A DNA stretch of 64,000 nt, taken from Mycolicibacterium goodii (GTDB lineage: Bacteria; Actinomycetota; Actinomycetes; Mycobacteriales; Mycobacteriaceae). The notes beneath the pieces were generated by a model, which was given only the letters and a program-made list of their open reading frames with translations, had not been told where the DNA came from and did no database searches. Location: contig NZ_CP092364.2 in the NCBI RefSeq assembly GCF_022370755.2, positions 5,394,001 through 5,458,000 of the forward strand, written 5' to 3'. Position numbers and translations under genes: made by a program. Below, piece by piece: positions 1 to 7,411 of the stretch (its first letter is position 1; every line of letters begins with the position of its first letter).

Positions 1-1
1 C

Positions 2-100
2 GTGCTCGCGTCGGTGGTCACCTGGCTCTGCTACGTGCGCCGCCCGGTTGCGACGCCGGTCACAGGAGCGCAGCGACACGCCTCAGCAATCGCGGGGTAA
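2..100 (+). CDS. C-terminal end of a NarK-type nitrate/nitrite transporter (partial)
   Basis: An open frame enters from the left edge and ends at TAA 98-100. It gives 32 residues: a short hydrophobic run (VLASVVTWLCYV), then two arginines and a polar tail. This looks like the last membrane helix and cytoplasmic tail of a major facilitator transporter. The following genes match M. tuberculosis Rv0260c and Rv0259c, which follow narK3 (Rv0261c), so a nitrate/nitrite MFS transporter is the natural reading. The gene would import nitrate or exchange nitrite across the plasma membrane for nirBD further along. Only the tail is visible, so identity rests mainly on context. Confidence 0.6.
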   Translation: MLASVVTWLCYVRRPVATPVTGAQRHASAIAG

Positions 101-134
101 CGCCGTGGAAACAGAGCCTGCCTACACAGGAAGA

Positions 135-1298
135 ATGCGTGAGCCCGACTGGGCACCCCTCACCGGATTCCGGGTGGCGGTGACCTCCGCCCGACGAGCC
201 GACGAACTGTGCGCCCTGTTGCGCAGGAGGGGTGCGACCGTGACGAAAGCACCCGCGATCACCATGGTGCCGCTACCCGACGACGACGAACTACGTACGC
301 ACACCGAGTCGTTGATCGCGGACCCGCCCGACATCGTGGTCGCCACAACCGGCATCGGGCTGCGGGGGTGGATGGCCGCCGCCGAGGGCTGGGGCCTGGA
401 CGGCGAACTGACCGACGCGCTCAGCACGGCCCGCATCGTGTCCCGGGGCCCGAAGGCCACCGGTGCACTGCGCGCGGCCGGCTTGCCAGAGGAGTGGTCC
501 CCGGACTCCGAGTCCTCCCGCGAGGTGGTCCGCTACCTCGTCGAGCACGGGCTCAACGGCCGACGCATCGCCGTACAACTCCACGGCGCCACCGACGACT
601 GGGATCCGTTCCCGGAGTTCCTCGACGAACTGCGGGCCGCGGGTGCCGAGGTGGTGCCGATCCGCGTCTACCGTTGGCACCCGGCACCACCCGGCGGGGA
701 GTTCGACTCGCTTGTGGCCGGGATCGCCGAACGCCGGTTCGACGCGGTGAGCTTCACGTCGGCACCGGCCGTCGCGTCGGTCCTCATGCGGGCCACCGAG
801 ATGGGCCTGGCCGATCGGGTGGTCGCGGCGCTGCGCACCGAGGTCCACGCGATGTGCGTCGGACCGGTGACCGCGCGCCCACTGGTCCGCCTCGGCGTTC
901 CCACGTCGTCGCCCGAGCGGATGCGATTGGGCGCCCTGGCCCGCCACATCACCGACGAGTTGCCGCTGTTGCAGTCCAGGACCCTGCGGGTTGCGGGCCA
1001 CCTGCTGGAGATCCGCGGAACCTGCGTGCTGGTGGACGGAGTCGTCAAATCGTTGTCCCCCGCCGGCATGGCCACCATCCGGGCGCTCGCCCACCGGCCC
1101 GGCGCGGTGGTGTCTCGGTTCGATCTGCTCGGCGCGCTGCCCGGAACGGGAACCGACACCCACGCCGTCGAGACCGCGGTGCTGCGTTTACGAACTGCGT
1201 TGGGAGACAAGAACATCGTGTCAACAGTGGTGAAGAGGGGCTACCGGTTGGCGGTCGATGACACCGATGTGAACACAGAGATGGCCCGCGCGCTGTGA
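135..1298 (+). CDS. nnaR: NnaR: HemD-like/winged-helix regulator of nitrate and nitrite assimilation
   Basis: This is a two-domain protein of about 387 residues. Residues 1-270 have the uroporphyrinogen-III synthase (HemD) fold, for example VAVTSARRADELCALLRRRG near the start and SFTSAPAVASVL in the middle. Residues 285-375 form an OmpR-type winged-helix domain (VETAVLRLRTALGD, then VVKRGYRL). This architecture matches Rv0260c and the M. smegmatis regulator NnaR, reported to be needed with GlnR for growth on nitrate or nitrite. The HemD part may sense a tetrapyrrole or siroheme-related ligand; that is inference. I chose ATG 135 because it sits behind AGGA and gives a length close to Rv0260c. 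GTG 105, just after the transporter stop and behind GGGG, is a real alternative. The next gene overlaps by 4 nt (GTGA), so they are co-translated. Confidence 0.85.
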   Translation: MREPDWAPLTGFRVAVTSARRADELCALLRRRGATVTKAPAITMVPLPDDDELRTHTESLIADPPDIVVATTGIGLRGWMAAAEGWGLDGELTDALSTARIVSRGPKATGALRAAGLPEEWSPDSESSREVVRYLVEHGLNGRRIAVQLHGATDDWDPFPEFLDELRAAGAEVVPIRVYRWHPAPPGGEFDSLVAGIAERRFDAVSFTSAPAVASVLMRATEMGLADRVVAALRTEVHAMCVGPVTARPLVRLGVPTSSPERMRLGALARHITDELPLLQSRTLRVAGHLLEIRGTCVLVDGVVKSLSPAGMATIRALAHRPGAVVSRFDLLGALPGTGTDTHAVETAVLRLRTALGDKNIVSTVVKRGYRLAVDDTDVNTEMARAL

Positions 1299-1990
1299 GC
1301 CTGCTGCTGGTGGCGCACGGCACCCGCAAACCCGGTGGGGTCGCCATGATCGCCGATCTCGCCGAGCGGGTCGCCGAACAACTCAAGCACCGCGTGCAGG
1401 TCGCGTTCGTCGACGTCCTCGGCCCCACGCCCCAGGATGTGCTGCAGACCATGCCGACCGATCGGCCCGTGGTGCTGGTGCCCGCTTTCCTGGCCGCGGG
1501 GTATCACGTCCGTGTCGACGTGCCCGCCCATGTGTCGGCCGGCCGGCATCCGCTGGTCACCGTGACCCCGCCGCTCGGGCCGTGCCACGGGACCGTCCGG
1601 GTGCTCGCCGACCGGCTCGTCGAGGCGGGGTGGCGAACAGGTGACGCGGTGATCCTGGCGGCCGCCGGGACCTCGGACCCGTATGCCCAATCGGATCTGC
1701 GCCGGACCGCCGCGATGCTGTCAGCCGTTACCGGCGACCGCGTAGAGCTGGCCTACGCCGCCACCGGCTCCCCGAGCGTCGCCGAGGCCGTCGCGGCGCA
1801 ATGCCGCCGCGGCGGCCGCCGCGTAGTCGTGGCTTCCTATCTGCTCGCCGAGGGTCTTTTCCAAGATCGGCTGCGTGAATCCGGCGCCGACCTGGTAACC
1901 GCCCCACTGGGCACCCACGGGGGCATGGTTCGCCTCATCGCGAACCGGTTCCGCCGGGCGGGCGTCCTGCGCCTGCCTGCCGCGGCGTAA
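1295..1990 (+). CDS. CbiX/SirB-type sirohydrochlorin chelatase family protein
   Basis: The 231-aa product begins SLLLVAHGTRKPGG, the class II chelatase N-terminal motif with its metal-binding histidine. A second chelatase-like half contains ILAAAGTSDPYAQSDL and ends with VASYLLAEGLFQDRL. Family members insert Fe or Co into sirohydrochlorin. NirB needs siroheme, so ferrochelation for siroheme is the likely role; cobalt chelation is the alternative. It matches Rv0259c. The GTG start overlaps the TGA of nnaR by 4 nt, so the two are translationally coupled. Its last 270 bases lie opposite the 3' part of the convergent membrane-protein gene. Confidence 0.8.
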   Translation: MSLLLVAHGTRKPGGVAMIADLAERVAEQLKHRVQVAFVDVLGPTPQDVLQTMPTDRPVVLVPAFLAAGYHVRVDVPAHVSAGRHPLVTVTPPLGPCHGTVRVLADRLVEAGWRTGDAVILAAAGTSDPYAQSDLRRTAAMLSAVTGDRVELAYAATGSPSVAEAVAAQCRRGGRRVVVASYLLAEGLFQDRLRESGADLVTAPLGTHGGMVRLIANRFRRAGVLRLPAAA

Positions 1991-2332
1991 CGCGACGGCG
2001 TGTGCCGCCAACGGCACGGAGAACACCGTCAGCAAAAGCAGGATTCCGCCGCCCGCCACCGACATGGCGGCCATTCTGCGCTGACCGACGATTTCGGCAC
2101 ACTGGTCGGCGTAGTCGCTGGTAGCAAAGATCGGTCCGACGAGGGTGAACTGATCGTGATTCAACAGGTCCTCTTTGGCCGCGACCCCGTAATCCGGGCT
2201 GATCGCGGTACCGCACGGAATCGGCGTCCCGGTTCGGTCCACGACACTCAGACCGAGTGGCATTGCTGCAGCAACCAGAGCCCCCAGCACCGCCGCGGTG
2301 CCGAGCAGGTTCAGAAATGAACGCCCCAACAT
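1721..2332 (-). CDS. Small membrane protein with two predicted helices, unknown function
   Basis: The frame starts at ATG 2332 and encodes 203 aa. Residues 8-30 (LLGTAAVLGALVAAAMPLGLSV) and about 86-112 are hydrophobic. The roughly 55-residue stretch between them, probably extracytoplasmic, has two cysteines (PIPCGTAI and DQCAEIVGQRR) that could form a disulfide. This part, down to about base 1991, has the character of a real mycobacterial membrane protein. The remaining 90 residues are Ala/Gly-rich and encoded opposite the CbiX-family gene, so the true biological end is worth doubting even though no stop comes earlier. Function is not recognised. It is divergent from the 2333-2678 intergenic region. 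Confidence 0.6.
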   Translation of the reverse strand: MLGRSFLNLLGTAAVLGALVAAAMPLGLSVVDRTGTPIPCGTAISPDYGVAAKEDLLNHDQFTLVGPIFATSDYADQCAEIVGQRRMAAMSVAGGGILLLLTVFSVPLAAHAVALRRGRQAQDARPAEPVRDEANHAPVGAQWGGYQVGAGFTQPILEKTLGEQIGSHDYAAAAAAALRRDGLGDARGAGGGVGQLYAVAGNG

Positions 2333-2678
2333 CCCTCTTCAGCCTTTTGTGATCCATGCGCCCTGCGGCGATTCTAAACTTCGCTAGCGAACAAATCTAG
2401 TTAGCCAGTCATGAGGGACATCACGGGCTTCGACCGTTCGCCGTCGAGGGATTCCCAGGAATGAGAAGTCTTAAACGCCCGTTGTTCAGGTATTTACCGA
2501 GGGAATTAATTGACGACGCCGCAGGATACCCGAGGCTGGGCGTCCCTGTTGCCGATCACCCACTTGTACTCAGCTATCGTGTTCTCGATCGTTGGACATT
2601 TCGTGGGGGTAGAGACTTCGGTGAATGTGGCAGCACCGGCCTGCGCTGTGCGCGTCGACAGCCTAACCGGCAGCTCCG
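2333..2678. other. Intergenic region without a convincing gene
   Basis: These 346 bases separate the divergent membrane-protein and winged-helix genes and must hold both promoters. An 86-codon frame starts at ATG 2461 on the plus strand, but it is Arg-rich, overlaps the winged-helix gene out of frame and resembles no family, so I do not call it. The stretch 2375-2420 is noticeably AT-richer than its flanks, as expected of promoter DNA. No palindrome or clear -10/-35 pair stands out. Confidence 0.5.
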
Positions 2679-2909
2679 GTGCCTGACCCGACGCCTGCCG
2701 AGCGGCTGCGGCAGCAATTGATGGCGGTGCTGAGCGCTACGGGGCAGTCGAAGAGCACGGCGCAATTACGCGACGACATACGTGACCGGTTCGGCGATCC
2801 GGTCGTGATCGAGGCCGTGTATCGCAATCTCACGGTGCTGGAGCGCCGCGGCGATGTGCGCCGCAGCAAATCCGCGGGGCGGGACGCGCACTGGCTTGCC
2901 GCCGACTGA
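2679..2909 (+). CDS. Small winged-helix DNA-binding protein
   Basis: This 76-aa protein starts at GTG 2679. The order is helix (ERLRQQLMAVLSATGQ), helix-turn-helix (KSTAQLRDDIRDRFGDPVVIEAVYRNLTVLERRG) and wing (DVRRSKSAGRDAHWLA). The VYRNLTVLERRGDVRR segment resembles the recognition helix and wing of Fur/PadR-like folds, but there is no effector or metal domain. It is probably a stand-alone DNA-binding protein. The stop abuts the stop of convergent nirD with no spacer (TGA directly followed by tca). Its place beside nirBD makes a role in nitrite-gene control possible, but nothing in the sequence proves it. Confidence 0.65.
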   Translation: MPDPTPAERLRQQLMAVLSATGQSKSTAQLRDDIRDRFGDPVVIEAVYRNLTVLERRGDVRRSKSAGRDAHWLAAD

Positions 2910-3281
2910 TCAGGCGGCGATCTGCACGAGCCCGTCAGGGGTGATCCGGGTGGGGTACACCGGCACCGAGACGGTGGGATCGTCGAGGCAAATTCCGTCG
3001 ACGAGTGCGAACGCCTGCTTCTTGATGGGCGACTGCACCGTGAGGCAGCCGCCGCGGTCGCCGGTGATACCGCGCGACATCACCGCGGCGCCGGAGAACG
3101 GGTCGATGTTGCCGATCGCGTGCACCGAGTCGTCGTCAAGGCGGAACAACGCGGCCTGCGATCCGTCGGCCAGCAGCACCGCGACCCCGCGGCCAGGGAT
3201 GAGGAAGTCATAGGCACATGCCGTCGTCCACCGCGTACCAGATGGGGCGACACCATCTTTACGGTCGTCGATCAGGGTCAT
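2910..3281 (-). CDS. nirD: Nitrite reductase [NAD(P)H] small subunit NirD
   Basis: The 123-aa product has the NirD Rieske-like fold (RWTTACAYDFLIPGRGVAVLL, ALFRLDDDSVHAIGNIDPFSGAAVMSRGI, GDRGGCLTVQSPIKKQAF). The Cys/His ligands of a true Rieske cluster are absent, as is normal for NirD. It partners NirB in NADH-dependent reduction of nitrite to ammonium in the cytoplasm. The start is ATG 3281, overlapping the nirB stop by 4 nt (ATGA), so nirB and nirD are translationally coupled. A longer upstream frame exists but lies inside nirB and is a shadow. It matches Rv0253. Confidence 0.92.
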   Translation of the reverse strand: MTLIDDRKDGVAPSGTRWTTACAYDFLIPGRGVAVLLADGSQAALFRLDDDSVHAIGNIDPFSGAAVMSRGITGDRGGCLTVQSPIKKQAFALVDGICLDDPTVSVPVYPTRITPDGLVQIAA

Positions 3282-5863
3282 GACATCTCCTGTAGTGGCC
3301 GGATCGTGGGCATTCCGATGGGCACCGGGCGTAGCTGGGGGACCTTGCGGCCACTGCGCTCGGTGAACGAGACGGTCGGGTCGGGGGTGTCCGGGGCGTT
3401 GACGAACGAGACGAAACGCGCGAGCTTGTCGGGGTCGTCCAGCACGCCCTTCCACTCGCAGGAGTAACCCTCGACGTGGCGGGCCATCGCGGCCTCGAAT
3501 TCCTCGGCAAGGCCGAGCGAATCGTTGCACACGACATCGCGCAGGTGATCGATGCCGCCATCGAGTGCCTCCACCCAGGGCGCCGTGCGCTGCAGTCGAT
3601 CCGCCGTGCGGATGTAGAACATCAGGAAGCGGTCGATGTAGCGGATGAGGGTTTCATCGTCGAGGTCGCCGGCCAGTAGTTGTGCATGCCGTGGCGTCAT
3701 TCCGCCGTTGCCACCGACGTACAGGTTCCACCCGGATTCGGTGGCGATGACCCCGACATCCTTGCCGCGCGCCTCGGCGCATTCCCGCGCACAACCCGAG
3801 ACACCCATCTTGATCTTGTGGGGCGCACGCAGACCGCGGTACCGCAACTCGAGGTTGATGGCCATCTGCACCGAATCCTGTTGTCCGTAGCGGCACCAGT
3901 CGCTTCCGACACAACTCTTCACGGTGCGAAGCGACTTCCCGTAGGCGTGACCGGACTCCATGCCACCCTCGACCAGTCGTCGCCAGATCTCGGGGAGCTG
4001 CTCGACCCGCGCCCCGAACATGTCGATGCGCTGGCCGCCGGTGATCTTGGTGTAGAGGCCGAAATCCCGTGCGACCTCCCCGATCAGGATCAACTGGTCG
4101 GGTGTGATGTCGCCACCGGGCACCCGAGGCACCACCGAGTAGCTGCCGTTGCGCTGGATGTTGGCCAGGAAATGGTCGTTCGAGTCCTGCAACGCGGCCT
4201 GCTCGCCGTCGAGGATGTGATCGGAGCCGGTCGACGCCAGGATCGACGCGATCGTGGGTTTGCAGATGTCGCAACCCTTTCCGGTGCCGAAGCGCTCGAT
4301 CAGACCCGAGAAGGTGCGGATCTCGGTGGCCGAGATGATCTCGAACAGCTCGGCACGTGACTGGCTGAAGTGCTCGCAAAGCGCCTTCGACTGCTCCACG
4401 CCCTCGGCCTCGAGGAGTTGTTTGAGCAGCGGCACACAGGAACCGCACGACGTGCCTGCCAGCGTGCACTTCTTGAGTTCTGCGACATCACAGCATCCAC
4501 CGGCGATGGCTTCGGTCAGATCACCCTTCGTGACGTTGTTGCACGAACAGATCTGTGCGATGTCCGGCAGCGCACCCACACCCAAAGCGGAAGCACCGGC
4601 GTCTCCTCCACCGGTCGGTGCGATCAATGCGAGCGGATCACCGGGCAGTTCGCTGGCGACCATGGGCCTCAGCACGCCGTATGCCGAGGCATCTCCGACC
4701 AGGATGCCACCCAGCAGTGTCTTGGCGTCATCGGAGAGCACCAGCTTGGCGTAGGTCTGCTTGACCGGGTCGTTGACCACGACCTCCAGGCAGTTGGGCG
4801 TAATCCCCTTGGCGTCACCGAAACTCGCGACATCGACACCGATCAGCTTGAGCTTGGTCGACATGTCCGCACCGGGGAACTCGGCCGCACCTCCGAGCAG
4901 TCGGTCTGCCACCACCTCCGCGGTCGTGTAACCCGGGGCCACGAGGCCGTAGCAGCGGCCCTCCACGGCGGCCACCTCACCGATCGCGTAGATGCTGGGA
5001 TCGCTTGTCACACAGGACAGATCGGTCAGCACGCCACCACGTTGCGCCAGGTCCAGCCCCGCGTTGCGGGCCAACTCGTCTCGCGGACGCACACCGGCGG
5101 CAAAGATCACGACGCCGGCGTCGATCGCCGTGCCGTCATCGAGATGCACGCGAAGCGAGTCGTCGATCTCGGACTTGCGTAGCGGTTTACGCTTCTGTGC
5201 GGGCCGGATGCTCTCGGTACCGACCGCGGTGTGCACCTCGATGCCGAGACCGCGCATCATCCGGTTGAGCAGGACACCTCCTGCCTCGTCGAGTTGGGCG
5301 GCCATCAGATGCGCAGACATCTCCAGGACATGGGTGGTGAGCCCGAACTGCCGCAATGCGTTTGCCGCCTCCAAGCCGAGCAGGCCGCCACCGATCACCA
5401 CGCCGACCGGCGACTTCGACGCCAACGCACCGGTCGCGCTGGCGCGGATCGCGTCGAGGTCGTCGAGGGTGCGGTACACATGGCAGCCCGGTAGGTCGCG
5501 ACCCGGCACCGGCGGTACGAAGGCATACGATCCGGTCGCCAGCACCAGAGCGTCGTAGGCGAAGCACCGGCCGTCGGCGGTGCGGACCGCTTTGGCCGAC
5601 CGGTCGATCTCGACGACCGCGGCACCGAGGTGCAGGTCGACGTACTCGTCACCGGCGTAGTCGTTGCCGGGGAGCGCGAGCGCAGACCGGTCCCAGTGCT
5701 CGGTGTACCCGGTGAGCCCCACGCGGTCATAAGCGGCGTCGCGCTCCTCGCCCAGCACCGTCACGCGCCAGACACCGTCGGTGTCCCTGGCGCGCAGTGC
5801 CTCGACGAAACGGTGTCCCACCATGCCGTGGCCGACGACGACGACGTTTCTCGTTGACTGCAT
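3278..5863 (-). CDS. nirB: Nitrite reductase [NAD(P)H] large subunit NirB
   Basis: This is an 861-aa, full-length assimilatory nitrite reductase. Residues 5-300 are an FAD/NADH-binding pyridine nucleotide-disulfide oxidoreductase module (VVVVGHGMVGHRFVEAL; second Rossmann GVVIGGGLLGLEAANALR). A BFD-like [2Fe-2S] region follows near 440 (ICSCNNVTKGDL, then TSCGSCVPLLKQLL), with another cysteine pair near 533 (GKGCDICKPTI). The ferredoxin-like half-domain lies around 555-625. The siroheme/[4Fe-4S] cysteines are CVGSDWC near 655 and GCARECAE near 690. The reaction is the six-electron reduction of nitrite to ammonium with NADH. ATG 5863 has no Shine-Dalgarno sequence but lies 6 nt below a TAGCCT hexamer, so the message may be leaderless. 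It matches Rv0252. Confidence 0.95.
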   Translation of the reverse strand: MQSTRNVVVVGHGMVGHRFVEALRARDTDGVWRVTVLGEERDAAYDRVGLTGYTEHWDRSALALPGNDYAGDEYVDLHLGAAVVEIDRSAKAVRTADGRCFAYDALVLATGSYAFVPPVPGRDLPGCHVYRTLDDLDAIRASATGALASKSPVGVVIGGGLLGLEAANALRQFGLTTHVLEMSAHLMAAQLDEAGGVLLNRMMRGLGIEVHTAVGTESIRPAQKRKPLRKSEIDDSLRVHLDDGTAIDAGVVIFAAGVRPRDELARNAGLDLAQRGGVLTDLSCVTSDPSIYAIGEVAAVEGRCYGLVAPGYTTAEVVADRLLGGAAEFPGADMSTKLKLIGVDVASFGDAKGITPNCLEVVVNDPVKQTYAKLVLSDDAKTLLGGILVGDASAYGVLRPMVASELPGDPLALIAPTGGGDAGASALGVGALPDIAQICSCNNVTKGDLTEAIAGGCCDVAELKKCTLAGTSCGSCVPLLKQLLEAEGVEQSKALCEHFSQSRAELFEIISATEIRTFSGLIERFGTGKGCDICKPTIASILASTGSDHILDGEQAALQDSNDHFLANIQRNGSYSVVPRVPGGDITPDQLILIGEVARDFGLYTKITGGQRIDMFGARVEQLPEIWRRLVEGGMESGHAYGKSLRTVKSCVGSDWCRYGQQDSVQMAINLELRYRGLRAPHKIKMGVSGCARECAEARGKDVGVIATESGWNLYVGGNGGMTPRHAQLLAGDLDDETLIRYIDRFLMFYIRTADRLQRTAPWVEALDGGIDHLRDVVCNDSLGLAEEFEAAMARHVEGYSCEWKGVLDDPDKLARFVSFVNAPDTPDPTVSFTERSGRKVPQLRPVPIGMPTIRPLQEMS

Positions 5864-5928
5864 ACGGCGAGGCTAGAAACCGGATATTGCCGCAATGTCG
5901 CGGTGTGTGAAGGCGCCATCACGGTGTG
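5864..5928 (-). promoter_or_regulatory. nirB promoter with -10 hexamer and 21-bp-spaced direct repeats
   Basis: On the minus strand TAGCCT (5870-5875) fits the mycobacterial TANNNT -10 element and ends 6 nt before the nirB ATG, suggesting transcription starts at or next to the A of ATG. Upstream, CGGTGTG (plus-strand orientation) occurs at 5901-5907 and again at 5922-5928, exactly 21 bp apart, at about -38 to -65. Two direct repeats two helical turns apart are what an OmpR-type winged helix such as NnaR would bind as a dimer. The assignment to NnaR is inference; no classical GlnR box was seen. Confidence 0.4.
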
Positions 5929-6001
5929 CTCACGCGTCTGGCAACGCACATGTGAGATCGCTGACCGGTGAGCTCATACGGCGGTGGCCGGGCCGGCTGC
6001 G

Positions 6002-7411
6002 CTACCGCTGACCGCGCAGGCATCGGCCGATCACCCGGGCCGCGTCCTCGAACCGTTCCGGCTCCGGCCCGGAGAAGTTGAGGCGCAGGTAGGGGCCGGA
6101 GGGTTCGGCGGGAAACCACTCGGTGCCCGCCGCGACCAGGACGCCGTCCGCCTCGCAGTCACGGACGAGGCGGTCGAGGTCGGTCTGATCCGGGAGGCGC
6201 AGCCACAGGTGCAGGCCGCCGCGGGGGACCTGGTCGAGACGGGCGACATCGAGGTGTTCGGCCAGATGCGACACGAGCAGATCGCGTCGCTGTCTGAGTT
6301 GCGTGCGCAGATCCCGCAAATGGCTGCGCCACGCCGGTTGGGTCACGACGTCGAGGGCGGCGGCCTGCAGTACGCCGCTGACATACATCGATTCCGCTCC
6401 ACGGTCGGCGAGGATGCGGTCACGTACCGGTCCGCGGGCGATGACGGCCGCCACCCGGAGTGCCGGTGAGACGCTCTTGGTCAGCGATCTCAGATAGATG
6501 ACATGACCGTCGTCGTCGTACGCGGCGACCGGCCGCGCCGTGGTGTCGATGCCGAAGTCATGTGCCCAGTCGTCGTCGATCAGGAATGCCCCGTGCGCGC
6601 GCACGACATCGAGGATCTGCTCGACGCGTTCGGTACTCCACTGTGCTCCAGTGGGATTGGCGTAGTTCGGTTGCGCGTAGAACACCCTTGCGCCGCTGTC
6701 GGCGAAGGCGCGGGCCAGTTCGCCGGGGTCGGGGCCGTCGACGCCGCTCGGGACCGGGATCAGCCGGACGCCGGCCTGTGCGGCGGCGAGGATCGCGCCC
6801 CAGTAGGTGGGCGACTCGATGAGCAGTGGTTGTCCGAACCCCACCAGGGCGCGGAACGCGGAACTGAGTCCGCTCTGGCTGCCGGGAAGCACGACGACGT
6901 CGCGGGGGCCGGGTGCCGACTTGCCCGCCGGAACCGCTTGGGCCAGTTCGTGTGCGAACCAGGCCTGCAGGTCGGGCAGACCCGTGACGGCCGAGCGGCT
7001 CAGCGCCGACTCGCTGCGGGCGGCCCTGGTGAGGGCGGCCCGCACCAGCCGCCGCGGTAGCAGTTCGCGTTCGGGGTAGCCGGAGTGCAGCGCTATCGCA
7101 TCGGGTGCGCCGTAGCGCATCGGCGCGGACAGCACGGGGATCCGTGCGCGCGGCGAGCCAAGCGCCGCGGTCTGCCACGCGTAGTCAGGTGGGCGGGAGG
7201 ACCGCGTGCCGCGTACGAAAGTGCCGACTCCGGGCCGGGTTTCGACGAGACCGAGCCCGCGTAACGTCCGCATCGCGCTCGCGACGGTGACCGGGCTGGC
7301 ACCGTACTGCGCGACCAGCGCACGATTGGACGGCAGCTGCGCGCCGGGAGGTGCGCCCGTGATCCACTGGCGCAACCCGCTCACGATCCGCTCGGTGCTA
7401 TCGTTATCCAT
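6002..7411 (-). CDS. MocR/PdxR-type regulator: GntR winged helix fused to an aminotransferase-like domain
   Basis: The protein has 469 aa. Residues 1-70 are a GntR winged helix (LPSNRALVAQYGASPVTVASAMRTLRGLGLVETRPGVGTF). Residues 100-465 are a fold-type I aminotransferase-like domain, with the PLP lysine in YLRSLTKSVSPALRV and the PLP-contact region in FYAQPNYANPTGAQW. MocR proteins sense PLP or an amino-acid-like ligand and usually control the divergent neighbour, here an EamA transporter whose start codon overlaps this one by 2 bases. The aldimine lysine is kept. Ligand and target are not known from sequence; export of an amino acid or vitamin is the likely theme. Confidence 0.88.
   Translation of the reverse strand: MDNDSTERIVSGLRQWITGAPPGAQLPSNRALVAQYGASPVTVASAMRTLRGLGLVETRPGVGTFVRGTRSSRPPDYAWQTAALGSPRARIPVLSAPMRYGAPDAIALHSGYPERELLPRRLVRAALTRAARSESALSRSAVTGLPDLQAWFAHELAQAVPAGKSAPGPRDVVVLPGSQSGLSSAFRALVGFGQPLLIESPTYWGAILAAAQAGVRLIPVPSGVDGPDPGELARAFADSGARVFYAQPNYANPTGAQWSTERVEQILDVVRAHGAFLIDDDWAHDFGIDTTARPVAAYDDDGHVIYLRSLTKSVSPALRVAAVIARGPVRDRILADRGAESMYVSGVLQAAALDVVTQPAWRSHLRDLRTQLRQRRDLLVSHLAEHLDVARLDQVPRGGLHLWLRLPDQTDLDRLVRDCEADGVLVAAGTEWFPAEPSGPYLRLNFSGPEPERFEDAARVIGRCLRGQR

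Noticed and set aside
2461-2721. 86-codon plus-strand frame before the winged-helix gene
   Set aside because: Arg-rich, no family resemblance and overlaps the winged-helix gene in another frame; ribosome site too close to ATG.
5864-6001. Classical GlnR box before nirB
   Set aside because: Looked for GTNAC-N6-GNAAC on both strands; no acceptable pair found.
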